DNA of 64,000 bases from DAHUYF01 sp035945115 (lineage in GTDB: Bacteria > Pseudomonadota > Alphaproteobacteria > ATCC43930 > CGMCC-115725): positions 1 through 64,000 of the forward strand of contig DASZAN010000037.1 of NCBI GenBank assembly GCA_035945115.1, written 5' to 3'. The notes below the pieces were generated by a model. The model was not told the origin of the DNA, ran no database searches, and saw nothing but the letters and a program-made list of their open reading frames with translations. The first letter of the stretch is position 1. Each line of letters starts with the position of its first letter. This document shows, piece after piece, positions 8,531-15,606 of the stretch. The translations under genes were made by a program, and so were the position numbers.

Positions 8531-9775
8531 TTACTGCTTCCAGCCCTTCATTGGCCATTCGAGCTTGGCGGTGGCGCGGTCTTCGGGCCAGACGGATTTG
8601 TAGTCCTTGCCCTGGAGCTGGATGAGATATGTGGAGGCAAGCGTGTTCTGGCCGGTGTCGTCGAACTTGACGCCGCGATAGCCCATCATGAGCTGCGTCG
8701 GCTTGAGGTCGGTCTCCTTCAGCGCCTTCTGGATCTTCTCGGGATCGGTCGATCCCGCGCGATTAAGCGCGTCGGCGAGGACGAAGAAGGCCTGCATCCA
8801 GCGGCCGCTCGTGTCGTCGAGATCGCGGCCGGTCTTCGCCTTGTACATCTCGTTGATTTTTTCGGTGACGCTGCCCGGCGCGCCCACCGCCCAGGCGCTG
8901 CGATTGAGCGTGCCCTGCACGATGTCGCCGACGGCGGGGAGGAAAGACGGATCGGAGAAGCCGGCGTCGTCGCCGATGATCATCGTCGGCAGGAAGTCGA
9001 GATTCTTGAGCGTCTTCATGTAGAGGATCTCGTCCGCCGTGTAACCCACGAACACCGCAACGTCGGGCTTCTGCTCCTTGAGCTGCAGCACCTGCGGCGA
9101 GACGTCGGTCGATTTCGCACTGTAGACGATCTGCTGCACCTTGAAGCCGCCGGTTTTCATCGCCTCGGCGATGCTGTTCCCGACCGAGGTGCCGTAATCG
9201 GTGTTCTCGTTGAGCACGGCGACGCTATCGATCTTCTTCCCAGCTTTTTTCATATCCGTGAGAAAGTCGCTGTAGGCCTTGGCGAAGTCGGTCGCGATCG
9301 GCGTCACGCGGAAGGTCCATTTGAAGCCGCGCTGCGTGATGTTGGCGGCGACGCTGTCGCTCACCACAAACGGCACGCCGTAGCGTTCCGCCACGGCGGT
9401 CGCCGTCAGCGCCACGGAGGAATGATAGACGCCGAGCAATGCCGCCACTTTCTCCTGCGTGATGAGCCTCAGCGTCTGCTGCTGGCCGACCGAGGGATCG
9501 CCTTGATGGTCGACCTGGACGACCTCGATCTTGGCGCCGCCGAGATTGGGGAGGCCCGCGGTCTCGGCGAGCGGCAGACCCTTGAGCTCGGGATGCGCGT
9601 TGTTGACGATGTCGATGGCGAGCTCGATCGCCGCCTTCGCCGCCTGTCCCGCCGGCGCCGAATTTCCCGTGAGCGGATAAAGCGCGCCGACCTTCACCGT
9701 GTCGGCCGCTTGCGCCGCGGCGGCGACGAGCAGGACCGCCACCGTCGCGACGACCATGCGGGCAAAAGACTTCAT
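8531..9775 (-). CDS. branched-chain amino acid-type ABC substrate-binding protein (copy 2)
   Basis: Periplasmic ligand-binding protein of 414 residues (Peripla_BP_6/LivK fold) that delivers substrate to LivHM. The ATG at 9775 follows a strong ribosome site (GAGGAGG) and opens a Sec signal peptide, MKSFARMVVATVAVLLVA, cleaved after AQA (residue 23); an upstream in-frame ATG at 9823 would spoil it. Mature motifs: VGALYPLTGNSAPAGQAAKA, VDHQGDPSVGQQQTLRLI, NENTDYGTSVGNS, MIIGDDAGFSDPSFLPAVGD. It is a close paralogue of the gene upstream at 9799-11034, with long blocks of identity throughout, indicating tandem duplication. Confidence 0.92.
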   Translation of the reverse strand: MKSFARMVVATVAVLLVAAAAQAADTVKVGALYPLTGNSAPAGQAAKAAIELAIDIVNNAHPELKGLPLAETAGLPNLGGAKIEVVQVDHQGDPSVGQQQTLRLITQEKVAALLGVYHSSVALTATAVAERYGVPFVVSDSVAANITQRGFKWTFRVTPIATDFAKAYSDFLTDMKKAGKKIDSVAVLNENTDYGTSVGNSIAEAMKTGGFKVQQIVYSAKSTDVSPQVLQLKEQKPDVAVFVGYTADEILYMKTLKNLDFLPTMIIGDDAGFSDPSFLPAVGDIVQGTLNRSAWAVGAPGSVTEKINEMYKAKTGRDLDDTSGRWMQAFFVLADALNRAGSTDPEKIQKALKETDLKPTQLMMGYRGVKFDDTGQNTLASTYLIQLQGKDYKSVWPEDRATAKLEWPMKGWKQ

Positions 9776-9798
9776 GTGGTCCTCCTCCCGTGGGGCGG

Positions 9799-11034
9799 TT
9801 ATTTCCAGCCCTTCATCGGCCATTCGATCTTGGCGGTCGCCGATTTCTCGGGCCAGACGGCTTTATATTCCTTGCCCTGAAGCTGGATGAGATACGTGGC
9901 GGCTTCGGTGTTCTGTCCGGTCTCGTCGAATTTGACGCCGCGGTACCCCATCATGAGCTGCTCCGGCTTGAGGTCGGTCGCTTGCAGCGCGGCGCGGAGC
10001 TTGTCGGGTGCGGTCGAGCCGGCGCGATTGATCGCGTCGGCGAGCACGAAGAACGCCTGCATGTCGCGGCCGCTGGTATCGTCAAGGTTGTGGCCGGTCT
10101 TCTTCTTGAAGAGCTCGTTGATGATGTAGGTGTGGCTGTCGGGCTTGCCGATATCCCAGGCGCTGCGGTTCATCACGCCTTGCGCGATCTCGTTTACCGC
10201 GGGGATGAACGACGGATCGGAGAATCCCGAATCATCGCCGATGATCATCGGCGGCATGTAGTCGAGATTCTTCATCGTCTTCATGTAGAGGATGGAATCG
10301 GCCGTATAGCTGATGAAGATGATGCAGTCCGCGTTTTTCTCCTTCAATTGCAGAACTTGCGCGGACACGTCGCTGGAATTGGCGCTGTAGGGAATTTGTG
10401 CCGCCACGGTGAGGCCAGCCTTTGCCGCCGCTTCCTTGACCGTGCCCGCGACCGAGGTGCCGTAATCGGTGTTCTCGTTGACGATGGCGATGCTCGCGAC
10501 CTTGCGCCCTTCCTTTTTCATGTCGTTCAAGAAGAGCATGTAGTTGGTGGCGAAGTCGGAAGCGACCGGCGTCACGCGGAAGACATTTTTGAAGCCGCGA
10601 TTGGTGATGTCGGCGGCAACGCTGTCGCCGACAACGAACGGAATGCCGTAGCGCTCCGCTACTTGCGTGGCAGCCGAGCTGACCGACGACTGATAGGCGC
10701 CGACGATCGCCACCACCTTTTCCTGGGTGATGAGGCGCAGCGTCTGCTGCTGGCCGGTCGCGGGATTGCCCTGGTGATCGGCGACGACGAGCTCGATCTT
10801 GGCGCCACCGAGATTGGGGAGCCCTGCGCCTTCGGCGAGCGGCATCCCCTTCAATTCGGGATGCGCTGTGTTGACGATCTCGGCCGCGAGCTCGACCGCA
10901 TCCTTGGCCGACGTGCCGGCTGCGCCGGCATTGCCCGACAGCGGAAAGATGACTCCGATCTTCACGGGTTCGGCGGCCATCGCGGAGCCGCCAAAAAGCA
11001 TCGCCAGTGCCAGCGCCAGTCCGATTTTTTGCAT
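9799..11034 (-). CDS. branched-chain amino acid-type ABC substrate-binding protein (copy 1)
   Basis: 411-residue periplasmic binding protein of the Peripla_BP_6 family, paralogous to the downstream copy. Signal peptide MQKIGLALALAMLFGGSAMA precedes the mature AEPVKIGVIFPLSGNAGAAG. Shared motifs are GLPNLGGAKIEL, QQQTLRLITQEKV, NENTDYGTSV and MIIGDDSGFSDPSFIPAV. Two binding proteins feeding one LivHMGF channel usually widens substrate range. Upstream lies a 174-base gap holding a palindromic repeat and then hyuB on the same strand. Confidence 0.92.
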   Translation of the reverse strand: MQKIGLALALAMLFGGSAMAAEPVKIGVIFPLSGNAGAAGTSAKDAVELAAEIVNTAHPELKGMPLAEGAGLPNLGGAKIELVVADHQGNPATGQQQTLRLITQEKVVAIVGAYQSSVSSAATQVAERYGIPFVVGDSVAADITNRGFKNVFRVTPVASDFATNYMLFLNDMKKEGRKVASIAIVNENTDYGTSVAGTVKEAAAKAGLTVAAQIPYSANSSDVSAQVLQLKEKNADCIIFISYTADSILYMKTMKNLDYMPPMIIGDDSGFSDPSFIPAVNEIAQGVMNRSAWDIGKPDSHTYIINELFKKKTGHNLDDTSGRDMQAFFVLADAINRAGSTAPDKLRAALQATDLKPEQLMMGYRGVKFDETGQNTEAATYLIQLQGKEYKAVWPEKSATAKIEWPMKGWK

Positions 11035-11073
11035 CGGTTATCCTCCCGTACGAGGCGGATATTTACATGAAAT

Positions 11074-11153
11074 CGTCATCCCCGCGAAAGCGGGGATCCA
11101 GGGTTGCAAGACTTGGTCGCTTGCCCTGGGTCCCTGCTTTCGCCGGGACGACG
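11074..11153. repeat. 80-nt imperfect palindromic intergenic repeat
   Basis: Imperfect inverted repeat: about 30-base arms (11074-11103 and 11124-11153) beginning CGTCATCCCCGCGAAAGCGG on the left and reading nearly the same in reverse complement on the right, with a 20-base loop. This sequence type (CGTCATTCCCGCGAAAGCGGG) is a well-known dispersed repeat in proteobacterial genomes. It sits between hyuB and the first binding-protein gene and may form a processing or attenuation hairpin in the operon transcript. Confidence 0.8.
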
Positions 11154-11207
11154 ATATTATGGGATTTCCCGGAGGCCGCTACCGGCGTCGGAAAATGAGC
11201 ACACGGC

Positions 11208-12947
11208 TCAGCCGCCACGCAGCTGGGCGGTGCGGCGATGATCGACCTTCCCCTCGCGTGTGAGCGCCACGCCATAGTCGCGCTCGGCGGCTTCGCGCGA
11301 GATGAGGCCGTCGAGCACATCGGCGCGGACCTGTTCGGGATCGCGCTCGCGTGGATTGCCGAAGCCGCCCCCGCCCGGCAGCTCGAGCCGGGCGAAATCG
11401 CGGGGCGGCACCGTCTGACGGCCTTTGGGGCGGATCGGCCGGCCGGAGCCCAGACTCACGCGGCCGGCTGCGCCGGCGCTGCCGCCATCGCGGCCGCGGG
11501 CGGGGTTGTCGATGCGTTCGAAATTGCAGAGAAGGCTGATGGGCGTGCCGTCCGCACCGCCCAACTCGATCACCTGACCAAGGCCGCCGCGGTATTTGCC
11601 TGCGCCGCCCGAGCCGTCGCGGAACTCGCGGCGGCGGAAAAGGACGGGTGCCACGCTTTCCGTCGCCTCGACCGGTATGGTGCGCACGCCGCTTGGAAAG
11701 GCGGTGACGTTGAGGCCGTCCTTGCTCGGCCGGGCACCGGCGCCGCCGCAATGGAAGATCACCGTGCTGAATTGCGGCAGGGCGTTGGCATCCGTGCCTT
11801 CCTCGATCTCGTCCACCATGGACCCACCGCCATAGATTTGCGGATTCCAGAGCGAGGAGGAGCCTTCCGCCGGCACGCCACCCGGCATCACCTGATGGAG
11901 ACAGCCGAACACCACATCGGGAAGCATGTGCCCCACCGTATGCCGCGCCGCCACCGCCCAGGGCCGCTGCACGTTCAGCACCGAACCCTCGGGCGCGCTC
12001 ACGGTGATCGGCGCGAGCGAGCCGGCATTGTTCGGCACCTCCGGCGCCACCAAGCATTTGACGCCGAACGCGGTGTAGGCGAGGCAGTAATTGTAGACGA
12101 CATTGATGCCATAGGCGCTCGCCGGCGAGGTGCCGCTGTAATCGACGTGAATGCCGTCATCGCCGATGGTCATTGCGGCGTTGAGGAGGAGCGGCTTGTC
12201 GTAGCCGTCCATGCGCACGCTGTTGCGGTAGGTGCCCTTGGGGAGCTTGCGGATCGCCTCGATCGTCGCCTGGCGGGAGCTTTCGATGATGGTGTTGCCG
12301 AGTGTCTCGAGATGACCGATCTCGAATTCCCGCATCATCTCGACGAGGCGCCGGCTTCCCTCGTCATTGCAGGCGGCGAGCGCGTAAATATCGCCTTCCA
12401 CTTGCAGCGGCTCGCGCACATTGGCTCTGACGATGGCGAGCAGGTCCTTGTTCATCTCGCCGCCGCGCGCGAGCGGCATGATAGGCACGGCGAGCCCTTC
12501 TTCGAACACTTGCCGCCCGTCCGGCCCCATGCCGAGACCGCCGATATCGACGACGTGAACCGTGGCGGCAAAGAGCCCGACCGGTTTCCCGTCGAGGAAG
12601 GTCGGGCTCACCACGGTGAAATCGTGAAGGTGCCCGCAGGTGAGCCAGGGATCGTTGGTGATGTAGTGGTCCCCGGGCGCCATGGTCTCGAGCGGATAGA
12701 CGGCGAGGAAATTCCGCACTGCATTGGCCATGGAATTGACGTGCCCCGGCGTGCCGGTCACGGCTTGCGCCAACATGCGGCCCTCGGCATCGAAGACGCC
12801 GGCTGAAAGGTCGCCCGCCTCGCGCACCGACGTCGAAAAGGCCGTGCGCACCAACGTCTGCGCCTGCTCCTCCACCACGGCGATGAGCCGGCTCCACATG
12901 ATCTGCGCGTGGATCTGCGACAGGGCAGCGTTCGAGCGGTCGAGCAT
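11208..12947 (-). CDS. hyuB: hydantoinase B / 5-oxoprolinase beta-type subunit
   Basis: 579-residue HyuB-family protein, partner of HyuA in ATP-dependent hydrolysis of cyclic amides (N-methylhydantoin, 5-oxoproline or related rings). Family motifs: FSTSVREAGDLSAGVFDAEG, GTPGHVNSMANAV, PGDHYITNDPW with the metal-binding-like GHLHDFTVV, and ARHTVGHMLPDVVFGCL. Length is normal. Its ATG lies one base after the stop of the GIY-YIG gene (TAACATG), and the probable ribosome site (AAGGA, around 12960) lies inside that gene. The exact substrate cannot be read from sequence. Confidence 0.9.
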   Translation of the reverse strand: MLDRSNAALSQIHAQIMWSRLIAVVEEQAQTLVRTAFSTSVREAGDLSAGVFDAEGRMLAQAVTGTPGHVNSMANAVRNFLAVYPLETMAPGDHYITNDPWLTCGHLHDFTVVSPTFLDGKPVGLFAATVHVVDIGGLGMGPDGRQVFEEGLAVPIMPLARGGEMNKDLLAIVRANVREPLQVEGDIYALAACNDEGSRRLVEMMREFEIGHLETLGNTIIESSRQATIEAIRKLPKGTYRNSVRMDGYDKPLLLNAAMTIGDDGIHVDYSGTSPASAYGINVVYNYCLAYTAFGVKCLVAPEVPNNAGSLAPITVSAPEGSVLNVQRPWAVAARHTVGHMLPDVVFGCLHQVMPGGVPAEGSSSLWNPQIYGGGSMVDEIEEGTDANALPQFSTVIFHCGGAGARPSKDGLNVTAFPSGVRTIPVEATESVAPVLFRRREFRDGSGGAGKYRGGLGQVIELGGADGTPISLLCNFERIDNPARGRDGGSAGAAGRVSLGSGRPIRPKGRQTVPPRDFARLELPGGGGFGNPRERDPEQVRADVLDGLISREAAERDYGVALTREGKVDHRRTAQLRGG

Positions 12948-12948
12948 G

Positions 12949-13239
12949 TTACATCAGTCCTTCAAAGAGATCTCGCCATTGTTGCGGGTTCGACGCTTCG
13001 ATCAGCGCCAGCTTCTTCTTGCGTGATCCAGCCTTGATCTGCTTCTCACGTTCGATCGCGCTGGTCATGACGTCGTGCCGCTCAAACCAGACAAGAAGCT
13101 TGCAGCCATAGCGCTTAGTAAAACCTGGCGACACGCCCCCCCGATGCTCCCAAGCGCGTTTAGGCAGATTGGACGTTACGCCGGTATAGAGCGTCCCATT
13201 GCGCTTATTTGCCATTATGTACACGGCAGGTTCTTTCAT
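12949..13239 (-). CDS. GIY-YIG nuclease domain protein (YhbQ/COG2827-like)
   Basis: Stand-alone 96-residue GIY-YIG domain. The GIY half-motif is VYIM, the YIG half-motif is TLYTGVTSNL, followed by the conserved arginine/histidine stretch RAWEH, a second block CKLLVWFE, and the C-terminal IEREKQIKAGSRKKKLALIE with the catalytic glutamate. The family often has KxWxRxKK at that last place; here it is KAGSRKKK. It lies on the same strand between hyuA and hyuB, abutting hyuB by one base, beside the palindrome at 13261-13334. Nothing links it to ring hydrolysis, so it looks like an acquired gene. Function of these small nucleases is poorly defined. Confidence 0.88.
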   Translation of the reverse strand: MKEPAVYIMANKRNGTLYTGVTSNLPKRAWEHRGGVSPGFTKRYGCKLLVWFERHDVMTSAIEREKQIKAGSRKKKLALIEASNPQQWRDLFEGLM

Positions 13240-13260
13240 GGGCTCCGCTTTGCGTCAGTC

Positions 13261-13334
13261 TGGATTGCTTCGCCTTCGGCTCGCAATGACGAAAGACAAA
13301 AAGCCCGTCATTGCGAGCGAAGCGAAGCAATCCA
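13261..13334. repeat. 74-nt palindromic repeat beside the GIY-YIG gene
   Basis: Near-perfect inverted repeat: left arm 13261-13291, right arm 13306-13334, differing by two single-base insertions, around a 14-base A-rich loop. The right arm begins CGTCATTGCGAGCGAAGCGA. It begins 21 bases from the start codon of the GIY-YIG gene, in the gap between it and hyuA. The unit resembles REP/MITE-like dispersed repeats; only one copy is in this window. Confidence 0.85.
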
Positions 13335-13363
13335 GGAGACGGTTCATTAGAAAGCTCATTTTG

Positions 13364-15454
13364 TCACGCCGGTTTCCGCGATAGGTGAATATACCCGAAG
13401 CCGTCGATGCGCGCCTCGAAGAGACCGCTCACCACAGTCGAGGTCTCGTCCTCGGCGATGACGGCGGGACCTGAGAGCTGGGCACCCGGCGCGAGGTCGC
13501 TGCGCCAATAGATCGGCACGTCGATCGCTTCGCCCGTGGCGGGATCGAAGATGGAGCGGCGGCGGCGCGGCGTTGCTTGATGCGGCCGCTCCGCCGTCGC
13601 CGCTTCGGCGGTGGCCTCGACAGGCGCGCTCACGGTCATGATCCAGCTCAGGATTTCAACCTCGACGCCGGGGATGGTGCGGCTGTAGAGCCGGCGATAG
13701 GCCTCCTCGAAGAGCGCGAGCAACGCTCTGCCATCCTGCTCGCCATAGGTTTTGACCGGCAGCAGCACGGCGATCTCATGGCCTTGACCGCGATAGCGCA
13801 TGAAGGCGGCGCGCTGCTCGGTGAGCGGGCGGTCGCCCGCGCCTTGCCGCACGATCGCTTCCGCTTCGGCGCGCATTTCGGCGATGAGCCGGTTCGCCCA
13901 ATCGGCATCGAAGCTGTCGAGGCGCTGCAATTGGCTGCGAACGATCTCATAGGCGAAGGGGGCGCGAAGGAAGCCTACGGCCGAGCCGACGCCGGCGTTC
14001 AACGGCACCACCACATGCGCGATCGCGAGCTTCTCGGCAAGCCGCGCGGCGTGAAGCGGCGCCGCGCCGCCGAAGGCGATGAGCGTCCGGCTTCCCGTCT
14101 CTTTGCCGCTTTCGATGGCATGGACGCGCGCGGCATTGGCCATGGTCTCGTCGACCATCTCGCTGACGCCGAGCGCCGCGAGCTCCGCCGAAAGCGCCAG
14201 CTTGTCGCCGATCCCGCCTTTGAGCGCCGCCGTTGCCGCCTTGGCGTCGAGCGCGAGCTTGCCGCCCGAGAATGTCACGGGGTCGATGCGGCCCAAAACG
14301 AGATCGGCGTCGGTGACGGTGGGCTCCTCTCCGCCGCGGCCGTAGGAGACGGGGCCGGGTTCGGCGCCGGCGCTGTCCGGTCCGACGGTGATCCGCCCGA
14401 GCGCGTCGATGCGCGCGATCGAGCCGCCGCCGGCGCCGATCTCGACCATTTCGATGACGGGGATGCGAAGCGGCAGGCCGCTTCCTTTCTTGAAGCGATA
14501 GACCCGCGCCACCTCGAAGACGCGGCTCGTCTGCGGCTGCGCGTTATCGATGAGGCAGATTTTCGCGGTGGTGCCGCCCATGTCGAAGGAGAGGACGCGG
14601 TCAAGCCCACATTGCCGCGCGATGTGGCTCGAGAAGATGGCGCCGCCGGCGGGCCCCGATTCGACGAGCCGTACGGGGAAGCGGATCGCCGTCTCGACGG
14701 TGGTGATGCCGCCGCCCGAGAGCATGAGGAAGAGCGGGCAGGTGAAGCCTGCGGCGGCGAAGTTGCGCTTGAGGCGCGCCAGATAGCGGCCCATCAGCGG
14801 CTGGAGGTAGGCGTTGGCGCAGGCGGTGGAGAAGCGTTCGTATTCGCGCATCTCCGGCGACGCGTCGGAAGAGAGCGTTACGGCGAGATCGGGAAGCCGC
14901 TCGGCCAAAATGGTGCCGACACGCCGCTCATGGTCGGGATTGGTGAAGCTGTGGAGGAAGCCGACAGCGACCGCATCGATGCGTTCGGCGGCGAGCGCAT
15001 CGGCGGTGCGGCGCACGCCCTCTTCATCGAGCGGCACCAGCACCTTGCCTTTGGCATCGACGCGCTCTTTCACGGGAAAGCGCCAGCGGCGCGGCACGAG
15101 CGGCGGCGGCAAGTCGATATTGACGTCGTATTGTTCGAAGCGGTTTTCGTGGCGGATTTCGATGGTGTCGCGGAATCCCGCGGTGGTGATGAGCGCGGTC
15201 CGGGCCCCCTTGCGCTCGATGACTGCGTTGGTAGCGAGCGTCGTTCCGTGGATGATGAGTCCCACGGCGGCGGGCGCGAGGCGCGCCTCGCCCAGGACGG
15301 CGACGATCGCCGCCAGCACCCCTTCCTCGGGGGCCGTTGCGGTGGTGAGGATCTTGCTCGTCCAGCGCCGGCCGTCGTGCTCGAGTGCTACGTCCGTGAA
15401 GGTGCCGCCGATATCGACGCCGAGCCGCGCCGTCCGATCGGTTTCGCTTGTCAC
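13364..15454 (-). CDS. hyuA: hydantoinase A / 5-oxoprolinase alpha-type subunit
   Basis: 696-residue ATP-binding subunit of a HyuAB-type cyclic amidase. The ASKHA-like phosphate motif LGVDIGGTFTDVAL is at the N-terminus, then IIHGTTLATNAVIERKGA, the second phosphate motif RVLSFDMGGTTAKICLID, and VEIGAGGGSIARID. A GTG codon at 15454 is the start, with GGAG about 12 bases upstream. A strong promoter-like sequence (15490-15518) lies before it, making hyuA the first gene of a run continuing to livF. Whether the substrate is a hydantoin, oxoproline or another lactam is open. Confidence 0.92.
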   Translation of the reverse strand: MTSETDRTARLGVDIGGTFTDVALEHDGRRWTSKILTTATAPEEGVLAAIVAVLGEARLAPAAVGLIIHGTTLATNAVIERKGARTALITTAGFRDTIEIRHENRFEQYDVNIDLPPPLVPRRWRFPVKERVDAKGKVLVPLDEEGVRRTADALAAERIDAVAVGFLHSFTNPDHERRVGTILAERLPDLAVTLSSDASPEMREYERFSTACANAYLQPLMGRYLARLKRNFAAAGFTCPLFLMLSGGGITTVETAIRFPVRLVESGPAGGAIFSSHIARQCGLDRVLSFDMGGTTAKICLIDNAQPQTSRVFEVARVYRFKKGSGLPLRIPVIEMVEIGAGGGSIARIDALGRITVGPDSAGAEPGPVSYGRGGEEPTVTDADLVLGRIDPVTFSGGKLALDAKAATAALKGGIGDKLALSAELAALGVSEMVDETMANAARVHAIESGKETGSRTLIAFGGAAPLHAARLAEKLAIAHVVVPLNAGVGSAVGFLRAPFAYEIVRSQLQRLDSFDADWANRLIAEMRAEAEAIVRQGAGDRPLTEQRAAFMRYRGQGHEIAVLLPVKTYGEQDGRALLALFEEAYRRLYSRTIPGVEVEILSWIMTVSAPVEATAEAATAERPHQATPRRRRSIFDPATGEAIDVPIYWRSDLAPGAQLSGPAVIAEDETSTVVSGLFEARIDGFGYIHLSRKPA

Positions 15455-15489
15455 GAGAGTTCGCTTCTCCGCCGGAGTGTTGGGCGGCC

Positions 15490-15518
15490 CTTCTAAGAGC
15501 CGTGTTTTCCGCTGTCAA
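15490..15518 (-). promoter_or_regulatory. sigma-70-like promoter for the hyuA-liv operon
   Basis: On the minus strand: consensus -35 TTGACA (15513-15518), 17-base spacer, -10 TAGAAG (15490-15495). The predicted start near 15483 gives a leader of about 30 bases to the hyuA GTG. It is the best promoter match noticed in the window. Confidence 0.6.
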
Positions 15519-15606
15519 ATGCGCACTGCGGTGCGCTATCGCGGGCGCGGCCCTTGGTCTAAAATGCCTGGCGCGCAGGATACGAACCCGCGGCAGGAGG
15601 CGCCCC

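Noticed and set aside
11063..11320. 85-codon minus-strand frame downstream of hyuB
   Set aside because: It spans the palindromic repeat and overlaps the 3' end of hyuB in another frame; its sequence is the translation of a repeat.
11238..12806. 522-codon open frame on the plus strand opposite hyuB
   Set aside because: Antisense shadow of a GC-rich gene: composition is Arg/Ala/His-rich and no motif is recognisable, while the minus strand encodes a clear HyuB.
12949..13239. Homing endonuclease or UvrC fragment
   Set aside because: There is no DNA-binding extension, intron or intein, and no UvrC C-terminal domain; it matches stand-alone YhbQ-like proteins.
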